From contig CM000689.1 of NCBI GenBank assembly GCA_000149225.2, forward strand, positions 372,001 to 436,000: 64,000 nt of DNA. The letters are read 5' to 3'. Positions 28,535-37,344 of the stretch are shown one piece after another. The notes beneath the pieces are model-generated. The model was not told where the DNA came from. It searched no databases and worked only from the letters and a program-made list of their open reading frames with translations. The stretch is from Lachancea kluyveri NRRL Y-12651. Lineage: Eukaryota; Ascomycota; Saccharomycetes; Saccharomycetales; Saccharomycetaceae. Both the position numbers and the translations under genes were made by a program. The stretch's first letter is position 1; every line of letters starts with the position of its first letter.

Positions 28535-29416
28535 ATGAAGCGAGACAATAGCATAAACTGGAAGTACCAAGAACCAGAAAAGCTGGACCTAAGTGGCGTC
28601 AACGTTGCAGTGATCGGCGGCACGGGTGGCATTGGCCGTGCCATCGCGCATCAGCTAGCCTCCCGTGGAGCTAGCGTGCTGGTCGTGGGCCAAACGTTCC
28701 GTGACAGTGACAAGGAGGGCATCGAGTTCATCAAGGCAGACCTCAGCCTGGTTGGCGAGGCCCAGCGGGTTGCACATACGTTGCCCGCAGAGACATTGGA
28801 CATCGTGCTTTTCACCACGGGAATTTTCGCCTCTCCAAAGAGGGAGGAGACCGAGGAGGGCATTGAGCGCGACCTGGCCGTCAGCTATTTGAGCAGGTAC
28901 GTGATCCTGCAGGAGACTGCCCCAAAGCTGGGCAGGCCCAGTGTGCTTCCTGGCGTGGGGACACGTGTGTTTGTCATGGGGTATCCTGGCGCAGGAAAGG
29001 TGGGCAACGTTGACGACCTCAACTCCGACAAGTCGTACGGCGTCATGTCTGCACACATGAACACGGTTGCCGGGAATGAGGTGTTGGTGCTCGACTCCAA
29101 GGAGCGGTACCCTGGATTCAAAGTCTACGGGTTGAACCCCGGCCTCATCAAGTCGAACATCCGTAGCAACCTCACGGGCGCGGGCACCCTCAAGGGTCGG
29201 TTCGTCGAATGGCTCATAGGGCTCACGTCCCAGAACGCCGAGAACTACGCCAGGCTAATCACGCCCCTTTTGGTCTCGCCGGATATAGAGAAACACAACG
29301 GCGCCTTGTTTGACAAGAAGGGCCTTGCGGTCTTGCCATCGCCGGGGCTTACTAGGGACTACGTCAGAAGGTTTATGGATGCGTCGGAAGCACTAGTGTC
29401 ACGTGCCGGCTTCTGA
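28535..29416 (+). CDS. YKL107W: Short-chain dehydrogenase/reductase (YKL107W-like)
   Basis: 293 codons from ATG. A Rossmann fold begins near residue 21 with VNVAVIGGTGGIGRAIAHQL, the NAD(P)-binding glycine motif. VVGQTFRD, FIKADLSLV, FTTGIFAS and GLNPGLIKSNIRSNL match, from memory, the S. cerevisiae YKL107W protein (309 residues), reported as an aldehyde reductase. The classical SDR YxxxK catalytic pair is not obvious. The usual active-site region here reads SYGVMSAHMNTVAGNEVL, with Ser and His but no Tyr, and the YKL107W family also lacks the plain motif. It is a cytoplasmic NADPH-linked reductase by inference. It is not part of the conserved BUD5-ACO2 order. Confidence 0.87.
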   Translation: MKRDNSINWKYQEPEKLDLSGVNVAVIGGTGGIGRAIAHQLASRGASVLVVGQTFRDSDKEGIEFIKADLSLVGEAQRVAHTLPAETLDIVLFTTGIFASPKREETEEGIERDLAVSYLSRYVILQETAPKLGRPSVLPGVGTRVFVMGYPGAGKVGNVDDLNSDKSYGVMSAHMNTVAGNEVLVLDSKERYPGFKVYGLNPGLIKSNIRSNLTGAGTLKGRFVEWLIGLTSQNAENYARLITPLLVSPDIEKHNGALFDKKGLAVLPSPGLTRDYVRRFMDASEALVSRAGF

Positions 29417-29694
29417 GTTTGCAAGACTCGATATATGTGAATATGTGTATTTATACATACAAAACAGGTTATTTTATTATGCAGGCAGTGTGTTTATCAT
29501 GTGCCTTGCGAGGGAGAGAGTACCGGTGGCAAGGGGCCGTGCGGCGATGCTGCGCACCAACAGCCGTCTCCAGAGCAACTCTCCAGGGCAACTTTCCAGA
29601 CTTGGGCAAAGTGTGCACGCTTCGTGCTGGGAAGCGTTGGGCAGGTGCTATAGGCGGCGCCGTGTGGCTAGACAACCACTGCCATTGGTTTGGC

Positions 29695-32226
29695 TCATAA
29701 TTCAGCATCGCTGTAGCCGGCTGTAGGGCCCTCTGAAGAGCTTCGAAGGGTACCCGGGTTTGCCGGCTCCAGTTTGGTGTCGTACAACGCAAACCCTGCA
29801 AAACGGCCTTTCAGCAGCGTGACAGTGCGGTCATCTTGCGCGCCGGAATCCTCGTGCCCAGGATGTGCCATCTGCTCGCTAGCGCTGAACGGCCCCCCGG
29901 CACCGCTGGTGCTCAGCCTGGTGTAGAATAGAGACAACGCCAGCGTGAACAGGTTCGGGTACTTGAGACGGTGGTCGTACCACCACTGCAAGGCGTCCTG
30001 GCGCGAGCCGTCGTATATAGTGTCCTCCTGCGTGTACAGTTCCCATTCCTTGAGGGCGCCGTCCTCTTCTGCGCTGGGCTGCTTTGCCGGGCGCTGGCTG
30101 TTGTTTTTCGTGGTATCCTCCACTTCTTCCAAGTCCCCCTCGGTGGGCAGAAGTTTCACACTATGGATATTCACCTTGAAAAAGCTCTTTGGGCTGCTGT
30201 GGGTCCGTGGCGCTGTTTGAAGTCTGCCCACGGGATTGCTGGCCGGCGTAGCGCCGGCTGCACCGGCAACTGTGTTTTTGCCTAACGAGTCGCAAGCTCT
30301 CAGATAGCTCCTGACGAATGTGTCCACTTGTTGGAGCCTGGCCTCAGCCTCTTCCTCTGCCATCACACGCTGCAGGTTTTCAAAGTCCGAGGTGGGGTCC
30401 AGAATGGCCGCGACGTAGTACAGAGGGTTGGCCTTGAGGTGCTCAAAGTACGTTTCAAAGCTCTTGCGGGAGACCAGGACGGCATCCAACACAGCCCGTC
30501 TAGCCGTCAACGGCAGCTCGGCCGGCTCACTCAAGAACGAAAAGTCGTCGTTGCTGTCGGCAGCCTTGGGGATTTTGACCCCCCTAGCCGCCCGCTCGCA
30601 AAGGCCGAAGAAGTAGCTCAACGTGTAGTACATCGGCACCCCGCTGAGAAGGCTGTTGTTTTCATCCTTCTGCAGCACATCGCTGTACGACTTGAAAATG
30701 GCACAACAGTCAACAAAGTATTGCAGCTGCCCGACAATCTCCGAGGTGTGGGTCACCAGTTCTCTGATCTGCTTCTTGGCCATTGCAAGCTGCCTGCTGC
30801 TGCCCGACCCAATGTACCAGTTCAAGTAGCCTTCGCGGTGCCGCAGGAAAACATCCATCTGCCGCCACCTGTCGGTTCCCCTGGCCTGCTGCCCCGATGG
30901 AAGACAGGGCACGCCCAGCTTTTCCACCGAGGCGCGCAGCATCGGGTTGTGGTCCATTTCCTCTGCGACACCGGCGAGCTTGGAAAAGGCGGTCTCAAAG
31001 GGCTCGTTGGCGGCCAGCGTCTCGACAGTTTGCTGTAGCAGCGCGTCCAGCATGTGGCTGGCACAACGGATCAAGCGTACACCCCCGATCAGCCGGAACA
31101 CCTCGGGTCTCATTATCTTTAGGTGGTCCTCTACCAGGCGGGAGTGGAACGCAGCGCTGCCCGGGGTCCGGTCGACGGTTATCGTAGCAATCTTTTCTGC
31201 AATGCCAAACCGCCTCAAAATGTTCAAAACACAACCGTCTATCTCCCCGTCCGTCTGCTCTTGCTCACCCAGCTCGGCAAAATCAAGCAGATGGCAGTTT
31301 GCAGGCTCGCCGTGGCTGCCCAGGAGAACTCTTGCGTCGCGCGCCGCCTGCATTCCCTCCTCGTCGAGGATGTTGGGCGCAAAAGACGCAGAAACGCCAA
31401 TGTAGGAGCGGCCGTTTGCGGCTGCCCAGCTGCCCAGGTGGACGTTCACGAACGCGGACTTTTTCAAGTTTTCGGCAAGTGACTCGTCCAGATCTCTGAG
31501 ATACGAATCCAGCTTGCCAACCATCGCGTCCGCTGAGGTGACCAGGGAAGCGCCAGACAGCATGTTTGCCAACATGCCCCAGCTCGCAGACTCCGCACTG
31601 CGTGGGAGCAGCAGCAGCTCGGTGGCCAAAGCGACCGAGACGAACGCACCCGGGTTGGACCGCATCTCCGCGACCAAACGGTTGGAAAGCTGCAGTGATC
31701 CCGTTCTTTTGGCTGCGGGGCCGGTGTCTGGCGCCGTCTTTTTGGAGACCCTCTTTTCGCGAGACCTGTACTGCACAGCGTGCACGTTGGTGATGTGTTT
31801 TGACAGGTTGCCGGTGGACTCACCCTCCTTGTACACTTTGCCACAGTAGATGCAGGCGGCGGTCTTTCTACCCGCTACATATGAGATGGTGAAGTAGGAC
31901 CGGAACCTAGACTTTTCCATCCACCCTGATTGCGATTTAGCGGCGGTGGTGGTGTTAGCGGTAATAGAGACATCAGCAGCGGCAGCGGCATCGGCAGCAG
32001 CGGCATCGGCAGTACCATTAGCGATGCTCCCACGCATCTGGCCTGCCAAGAAACGCACGCTGTCTTCCGACTCATGTGTGACTGTCGTGTCATTTGCCAG
32101 GTCCTCTTCTCCCAGGCTTTCGTCCCCCACCGAGCCCCTATCCCTGGCTAGCACGCTGCGGTGTGCGGTAAGTGCGGCTTGCGGGCGGCCTCCTTTCGTT
32201 GTGCTCCTGTGTTGATATGAGAACAT
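29695..32226 (-). CDS. Domesticated hAT-transposase-derived protein with BED zinc finger
   Basis: 843 codons, uninterrupted. Residues 125-149 are a BED-type finger (CIYCGKVY, then NLSKHITNVH; C125, C128, H144, H149). The hAT RNase H-like core follows: FVNVHLGSWAAANGRSYIGV, ILRRFGIAEKIATITVDR, IRCASHMLDALLQQTVE and TDRWRQMDVFLRHR. The hAT C-terminal dimer region is DALQWWYDHRLKYPNLFTLA. The first catalytic Asp, normally in a DxW context, is replaced (LGSW); the second (TVDR) is kept; the usual SERxFS motif is degenerate (GPFSAS). I found no terminal inverted repeats or 8-bp target duplications next to the gene. An open frame with a lost catalytic residue and no ends suggests a host gene, a DNA-binding protein of nuclear function. 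In Kluyveromyces lactis a domesticated hAT transposase, Kat1, acts in mating-type switching; whether this gene is related is unknown. Confidence 0.85.
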   Translation of the reverse strand: MFSYQHRSTTKGGRPQAALTAHRSVLARDRGSVGDESLGEEDLANDTTVTHESEDSVRFLAGQMRGSIANGTADAAAADAAAAADVSITANTTTAAKSQSGWMEKSRFRSYFTISYVAGRKTAACIYCGKVYKEGESTGNLSKHITNVHAVQYRSREKRVSKKTAPDTGPAAKRTGSLQLSNRLVAEMRSNPGAFVSVALATELLLLPRSAESASWGMLANMLSGASLVTSADAMVGKLDSYLRDLDESLAENLKKSAFVNVHLGSWAAANGRSYIGVSASFAPNILDEEGMQAARDARVLLGSHGEPANCHLLDFAELGEQEQTDGEIDGCVLNILRRFGIAEKIATITVDRTPGSAAFHSRLVEDHLKIMRPEVFRLIGGVRLIRCASHMLDALLQQTVETLAANEPFETAFSKLAGVAEEMDHNPMLRASVEKLGVPCLPSGQQARGTDRWRQMDVFLRHREGYLNWYIGSGSSRQLAMAKKQIRELVTHTSEIVGQLQYFVDCCAIFKSYSDVLQKDENNSLLSGVPMYYTLSYFFGLCERAARGVKIPKAADSNDDFSFLSEPAELPLTARRAVLDAVLVSRKSFETYFEHLKANPLYYVAAILDPTSDFENLQRVMAEEEAEARLQQVDTFVRSYLRACDSLGKNTVAGAAGATPASNPVGRLQTAPRTHSSPKSFFKVNIHSVKLLPTEGDLEEVEDTTKNNSQRPAKQPSAEEDGALKEWELYTQEDTIYDGSRQDALQWWYDHRLKYPNLFTLALSLFYTRLSTSGAGGPFSASEQMAHPGHEDSGAQDDRTVTLLKGRFAGFALYDTKLEPANPGTLRSSSEGPTAGYSDAEL

Positions 32227-32381
32227 TGACTGCAGTTTTCAGATTCCAGGTACTGGTTGCGTTCTGGAGAGCTTTGTGAGTGGTGCACACAATCGTCGTA
32301 GTTCCCGTGTGCCTTTGGCAAGAGTGGCGTTTACTGGATTGAACAGCAATTTACGCGTTTTAGGCAAAAGGAAATACGTGA

Positions 32382-32414
<33 letters not shown>

Positions 32415-32912
32415 GACCGCAACTGTCGGTGTGGTTCCTGGCGCCAATGAAGCACAAACCCGGGTAATTACTGACGCATGCAGCGAAAGCAACATATTGC
32501 CAGCTTGCAAGTCTACAATCTCCTCCTCCCCAAGTACATGCCAGAATCTTTCCACACCTATGTGACACCATTAGGGCAAGGCTGAACGTAATCCCAATGA
32601 TTGGTTTTTATTGTTTTGCTCGCGTCAGCTTTACTTCCGTGGTTGACTCGCGCCAACTGCGCGCTGACCAATGCAGCACAAACGTTGCAAAACAAATATA
32701 CACGCACACCTATATACCTGAACAAGAACCAACGGAAGAAAAGAAAGGAAATAACGCATAAGAAAATATAGCAAAAGTATAACAAAAAAAAAAAAATAAA
32801 AAAAAACTGAAAACATCTGTTAATAAATAAAGTACTCTAACGTTAATCAATGCACATGGCATGGTTGGTGTTTCTATTCTACACACTGCTGGAAGATCAA
32901 CTCCCCGCCCTG
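32227..32912. other. Intergenic region with A30 tract
   Basis: 686 bp between the hAT-derived gene start and the ACO2 stop, with A30 at 32383-32412 and A-rich DNA at 32780-32810. No inverted repeat matching the left flank of the hAT-derived gene was visible. No other gene recognised. Confidence 0.5.
32383..32412. repeat. A30 homopolymer
   Basis: Uninterrupted run of 30 A, about 157 bp upstream of the hAT-derived gene start. Confidence 0.95.
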
Positions 32913-35279
32913 CTAGTTCGAGTCTGCGCGACGCAGGTTGCCAATGTAGTTGATGGCAGACCCGGCTTTGAAGAACTCGACTTGGTCCTTGGACATCGTG
33001 TGCTTGGTCTTGATCACAAAAGTCTCACCAGAGGGCTTGGTCACCTTGACGTCCAGCTCACCACCGTTGTTGCCCTCTTTGTCGATCAGATCGACCAGGC
33101 CAACGGTTTCCAGCACGTCGCCGGAGCCGATTCTGTCGTAGTCGGCTTCGTCAGCAAAGGTTAGCGGCAACACACCCTGCTTTTTCAAGTTGGTTTCGTG
33201 GATTCTGGCAAACGACTTGACCAGGATGATCTCGCCGCCCAGGAACTTTGGAGACAGCGCGGCGTGCTCTCTGGCAGAGCCCTCACCGTAGTTGTGCTCG
33301 GCAACAACAACCCATGGTCTCTGCTCGTTCTTCCACTTGATCATCAGCTCGGGGATGCCGTAGGCGGTGCCGTCCAGGTCGTAGGCCTTGTTGACCTCGC
33401 CGGTCTCCTTGTTCTGTGCGCCAATCAGGGTGTTGTACGAGATGTTTTCCAAGTGGCCCTTGTACTTCAACCACACACCGGCGGCCGAGATGTGGTCTGT
33501 GGTACACTTGCCCTCAACCTTCAGCAGCACCGTGGTTTCGAGCTCCTGGCCGTTCCATGGCTTGAAGGGCTCTAGCAACTGCAGACGGTCGGAGTCTGGA
33601 GAAACCTTGACCTCAACGGAAGGGTCCGGTCTGGGGTCTACCGGTGGGTAGTACTCCTGTCTGCCGGCCAGAAAGCCCTGTTGGGGCAATTCCTCGCCTC
33701 TTGGAGGAGTGAACCTGAACTCGGAGCCGTCCTCGCGCTTGATGGCATCCTTGACTGGGTTGTAGGCCGCGTCGCCGGAGTAGATCATGGCGGTGACCAT
33801 TTCCGGAGACGTCAGAAAGTTCATGGTGTTTCTGTTGCCGTCATTTCTGGCGCGGAAGTTTCTGTTGAAGGAGGTGAAGATCGCATTGGCCTCGCTCGAG
33901 GTCTTTGGCACATCCTGTCTGTCCCACTGCCCGATGCATGGGCCGCACGCATTGGCTAGCACGATGGCGCCGTTGTCCTTGAAGGTCTTGATCAGGCCGT
34001 CTCTTTCCAGCGTGGCCCTGATCTGCTCAGAGCCCGGTGTGACAAAGAATGGGATGCGAGGCTTCAAGCCCGCAGCAGCGGCCTGTCTGACCAAGTCTGC
34101 TGCACGGGACATGTCCTGGTACGACGAGTTGGTGCAGGAGCCGATCAAGCCAGCAGAGATGTGTTGTGGCCACTGCTGCTCGGCGGTCTTTTGGCCAAAC
34201 TTGGAGATCGGAGTGGACAAGTCTGGGGTGAAGGGCCCGTTGACGTGGGGCTCCAACTCGCTCAGATTGATCTCGATCACCTTGTCGTACTGTGCGCCCT
34301 CATCAGCCCTCAAAAAGTTGAAATTGGCAAGCACGTTGTCGGCAGCGTCGGCCAAAACGCTCCTGCCGGTGGCCTGCAGGTAGCGTCTATGAGCGTCTTG
34401 GTAGGGGAACGTGGACGTGGTGGCGCCGATTTCGGCACCCATGTTACAGATGGTGGCCATCCCGGTACACGACAGGGTCTGGACACCCTCGCCAAAGTAC
34501 TCGACGATGTACCCGGTACCACCTCTCACGGTCAAGACACCGGCCAGCTTGGTGATCACGTCTTTTGGAGAGGCCCAGCCGCTCAGCTCGCCGCTCAGCT
34601 TGACACCCAGGATCTTGGGGGCCTTCAGTTCCCAGGGCGTGCCCGTCAAGGCGTCGACAGCATCGGCACCACCAACCCCGATAGCGATGGCGCCCAAACC
34701 GCCTGCGTTTGGAGTGTGGGAGTCTGTGCCCAGCATCATCAGGCCGGGCGCGGAAAAGTTTTCAAGCACGATTTGGTGGATGATACCGGAGCCGGGGCCC
34801 CAGAACTGGATGCCGTACTTGTCGGCACAGCTCTGCAAAAAGTCAAACACCTCCTTGTTGGTGGCGATGGAGGAGGGCAGGTCCTGCGACTCCCCGTCCT
34901 TGCCCACGATCAAATGATCACAGTGGATGGAAGCTGGCACAGACGTCTGCGACAGACCGGTGGTCATGAACTGCAGCAGCGCCATCTGGGCAGAGGCGTC
35001 CTGCATGGCGACACGGTCTGGGTGCAGCTTGAGGTATTTCAAGCCGCGGATGTCCTCGAGTCTGGAGGAGGTGAGTGATTCCTCTGGGTCGCACAGATGT
35101 GAGTACAGGATCTTTTCGGCCAGCGTTAGCGGCGTGTTGTTGGTGATCTCCTTGACCTTGGCCAGCCTGTCCACCAGCTTTGCGTATGGTGGGACGCGCG
35201 ACTGGAAGGCCTTTGGCACTTGTGTGAAACTGGCCTGGGTAGCCAGGCGTCTCTTGATGTTAACTCTTGCGGCAAGCAT
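32913..35279 (-). CDS. ACO2: Mitochondrial aconitase-family hydratase Aco2
   Basis: 788 codons, against 789 for S. cerevisiae Aco2. The Arg/Ser-rich start (MLAARVNIKRRLATQASF) is a mitochondrial targeting sequence. Iron-sulfur ligands are in SAGLIGSCTNSSYQDMSRAA and NACGPCIGQW, and substrate residues include SIHCDHLIVGKDGE, LGTDSHTPNAGGLG and EHNYGEGSAREHAALSP. Aconitases convert citrate to isocitrate; Aco2 is tied to the homocitrate-to-homoaconitate steps of lysine synthesis in mitochondria. Sequence (for example TVRGGTGYIVEYFGEGV) and the ECM25-ACO2-PHO position both favour ACO2 over ACO1. In KLAGVLTV the leucine of KLA is a CTG codon, evidence for the standard code. Confidence 0.96.
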   Translation of the reverse strand: MLAARVNIKRRLATQASFTQVPKAFQSRVPPYAKLVDRLAKVKEITNNTPLTLAEKILYSHLCDPEESLTSSRLEDIRGLKYLKLHPDRVAMQDASAQMALLQFMTTGLSQTSVPASIHCDHLIVGKDGESQDLPSSIATNKEVFDFLQSCADKYGIQFWGPGSGIIHQIVLENFSAPGLMMLGTDSHTPNAGGLGAIAIGVGGADAVDALTGTPWELKAPKILGVKLSGELSGWASPKDVITKLAGVLTVRGGTGYIVEYFGEGVQTLSCTGMATICNMGAEIGATTSTFPYQDAHRRYLQATGRSVLADAADNVLANFNFLRADEGAQYDKVIEINLSELEPHVNGPFTPDLSTPISKFGQKTAEQQWPQHISAGLIGSCTNSSYQDMSRAADLVRQAAAAGLKPRIPFFVTPGSEQIRATLERDGLIKTFKDNGAIVLANACGPCIGQWDRQDVPKTSSEANAIFTSFNRNFRARNDGNRNTMNFLTSPEMVTAMIYSGDAAYNPVKDAIKREDGSEFRFTPPRGEELPQQGFLAGRQEYYPPVDPRPDPSVEVKVSPDSDRLQLLEPFKPWNGQELETTVLLKVEGKCTTDHISAAGVWLKYKGHLENISYNTLIGAQNKETGEVNKAYDLDGTAYGIPELMIKWKNEQRPWVVVAEHNYGEGSAREHAALSPKFLGGEIILVKSFARIHETNLKKQGVLPLTFADEADYDRIGSGDVLETVGLVDLIDKEGNNGGELDVKVTKPSGETFVIKTKHTMSKDQVEFFKAGSAINYIGNLRRADSN

Positions 35280-35715
35280 TGCTGTGGTATGTACGGTGCC
35301 TTACTTGGTGTAGTGGGGAAGAGAAGGAGAGAGAGAAAGAGAGAAAGAGAGATAGAAAGATAGAGAAAGAAAAGCTTGTGGGAAAAGAGACGTGAGTAAA
35401 AAAATAGTTTGTACACCTACAGACAAAGGCGTGCGTATTTAAATATCGTGGCTACGTCTTGATGAGTGACTCAAGTTTTCCGTTCGTTCGAGCGATGCGA
35501 TGGGATTTGAGAGGGAAAATTTTTCCTTTTTTTGCAGTACCGGAGGGCTGAAATCCCGTGGGAATTGTAGAAGCGTGTGTCGCGCAGCAGAGCGTTCCAC
35601 ATGCCGCAAGCTTCCTGTTTGAGGAAAGAGCACGGCAGCAGAGAAGTTGCCCGTGTGGAGTGGCCGGAAGGGCTTCCACGTGATCTTTCAAAGTGATAAA
35701 AAAATAAAAAAGATT
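35280..35715. promoter_or_regulatory. ACO2 upstream region with purine tract
   Basis: 436 bp. A GA-rich tract at 35317-35373 reads as a CT-rich leader on the ACO2 strand. A CACGTG box lies near 35677-35682. No gene recognised. Confidence 0.5.
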
Positions 35716-35788
35716 TGCTTCCAACCAGAGTCGAACTGATGATCTCCACATTACTAGTGTGGCGCCTTACCAACTTGGCCATAGAAGC
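35716..35788 (-). tRNA. tT(AGU): tRNA-Thr(AGU)
   Basis: 73 nt, no intron. Minus strand begins GCTTCTATGGCCAAGTTGGT. Acceptor GCTTCTA pairs with TGGAAGC, the anticodon loop is CTAGTAA with anticodon AGT flanked by a CCACA/TGTGG stem, the T-loop is GTTCGACTC, and the discriminator is A. Compared with the S. cerevisiae tRNA from memory, only the T-arm differs. Confidence 0.96.
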
Positions 35789-36301
35789 AACTGATTTGTG
35801 AAGGCAGAGCTGCAGATTGTTTATTATATTCGCCATATGCAGTAAGACGAACAAGCACCTGTTTAGTCAGTAAGCAGAAAAGCGCTTCAAGTAATGCCAC
35901 AGCACAAAAAGCCCCTCGCGCCTGTCCAAAATTTCATACGTGTGTGTATTTTTTTTCATGGTCTACTCACAATTCTCTCCGTAAGCCATATGCCCTTTGA
36001 ATCAGAATTATGCACTTCTAAACTGCTCGGAAGTTTAAAAAAATACACCAACATCATGTGTCTTTTTTTCAACGTTAGATACTTTGAGAAGAATGGCTAT
36101 AATTCAGCAGCGCCACACACACGCACATGTTTCCACTAGAGGCAATCCTCGCAAGCCACTTTCAAGGGTAGCTGGTTAACCGGACAAACAGAGCAGATAC
36201 GTGTATGGAATCTGAAGAAAAGGCACAAAGTTGATGAGAGAACGCTTGGACGTGGGACTGAGTGTCTTGCAAAGAAGAAGCACTGGTAGGAAGTGCGACA
36301 G

Positions 36302-36340
<39 letters not shown>
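36302..36340. repeat. A39 homopolymer
   Basis: Uninterrupted run of 39 A in the gap between tRNA-Thr and the phosphate transporter. Confidence 0.95.
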
Positions 36341-36342
<2 letters not shown>

Positions 36343-37123
36343 AATGAATGTCAAAGACAAGTCAGAACACGACACAACAGACGAATAGGTCACCCACAAC
36401 ATATGCTCCATCGATGTCTTGGGAGATCACGTTTGGAACCACCTTTTTTTTTTTAGAAATAGATAAATGTGTCCCCGTCGAGATCGGCACAGCGTGTAAG
36501 AGCCCGCATTGCCTGGCGGCAGCAAACAGTCAAACCAACAAAGAATTTTTTTTAAGCTTTCCTGGCCCACACTGTAGCCAGCATTTATCTGCAAACGCGG
36601 TCGCGCACTTGCACTAATACGTCCACTGCGTGCCACCTCGCCAGCCCACTGGTTAATCACAGCACCAGAAGCACACCACCTCCTAAGCCAGGAACGCGAG
36701 AACAAAACCGTGCCACATCCGGGCCGCCTCGCCGTCTCGACGTCTCGAAAACAGCCCTCGCCCGGATATCAAGAAAGGGTGCGCGGTACTCATTGCTAGG
36801 CGGAATTCTCTCCAAAAACAGCTACAGCCGTGAGCACCCCCCTTGCGGGCCTTGTTTCCCTGCATTCTTTCGAGGGCTGCCGGGTGCCCTCGACCAGACT
36901 CAGCCGGTTCTGCCACGAGAACAAAGCACACCAGTGGCAGGAATAATCCATTCTACTCCTTCCAGGTCCGATGCCAAGCCAAACAATGAGGCCAAAGCAC
37001 TCGCACAAACCTCTTGGCCCGCTGCCATCCGACATCCATTGCAGCTCCAAGGAACACATCTCCCTTGGCTCAGAAGCATGCGCGGTGGCGCGTGCTAATT
37101 AATTAGTTCTTGGCTGGAAGGGG

Positions 37124-37129
37124 CACGTG
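37124..37129. promoter_or_regulatory. Candidate Pho4 box
   Basis: CACGTG in the context GGCACGTGGG, 216 bp upstream of the phosphate transporter ATG. CACGTGGG is a strong Pho4 site in S. cerevisiae PHO genes. Function here is inferred. Confidence 0.5.
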
Positions 37130-37157
37130 GGTGTGCTGCAGGTGGAAATTCCTTTCT

Positions 37158-37178
37158 TTTTTTTTTTTTTTTTTTTTT
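37158..37178. repeat. T21 homopolymer in T/C-rich leader
   Basis: Run of 21 T followed by CTCTC and another T run, upstream of the phosphate transporter. Confidence 0.9.
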
Positions 37179-37344
37179 CTCTCTTTTTTTTTTTTCCTCC
37201 TACCGGCCGCCTGTACAAATAAAGGGTCCCCCGTAGAGTAAAGAAAATTCTATCTACTCATCTCTCTTTTGTCTTTTCCTAGAACCATTACCTCTTGCAC
37301 ATTTCTCTTATTGTGCTAGACGATTACAGTTTATCGCACAGGAG

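Larger units (their letters stand above)
35789..37344. other. Long intergenic region before the phosphate transporter
   Basis: 1556 bp, unusually long for this window. It holds A39 (36302-36340), T21 (37158-37178), a CACGTG box (37124-37129) and a T/C-rich leader up to the ATG. Open frames of 60-100 codons on both strands show no domain. A non-coding RNA or further promoter elements are possible but unseen. Confidence 0.5.

Noticed and set aside
29417-32600. Search for terminal inverted repeats of a mobile hAT element
   Set aside because: No matching CAGGG-type ends or 8-bp target duplication seen by eye on either flank.
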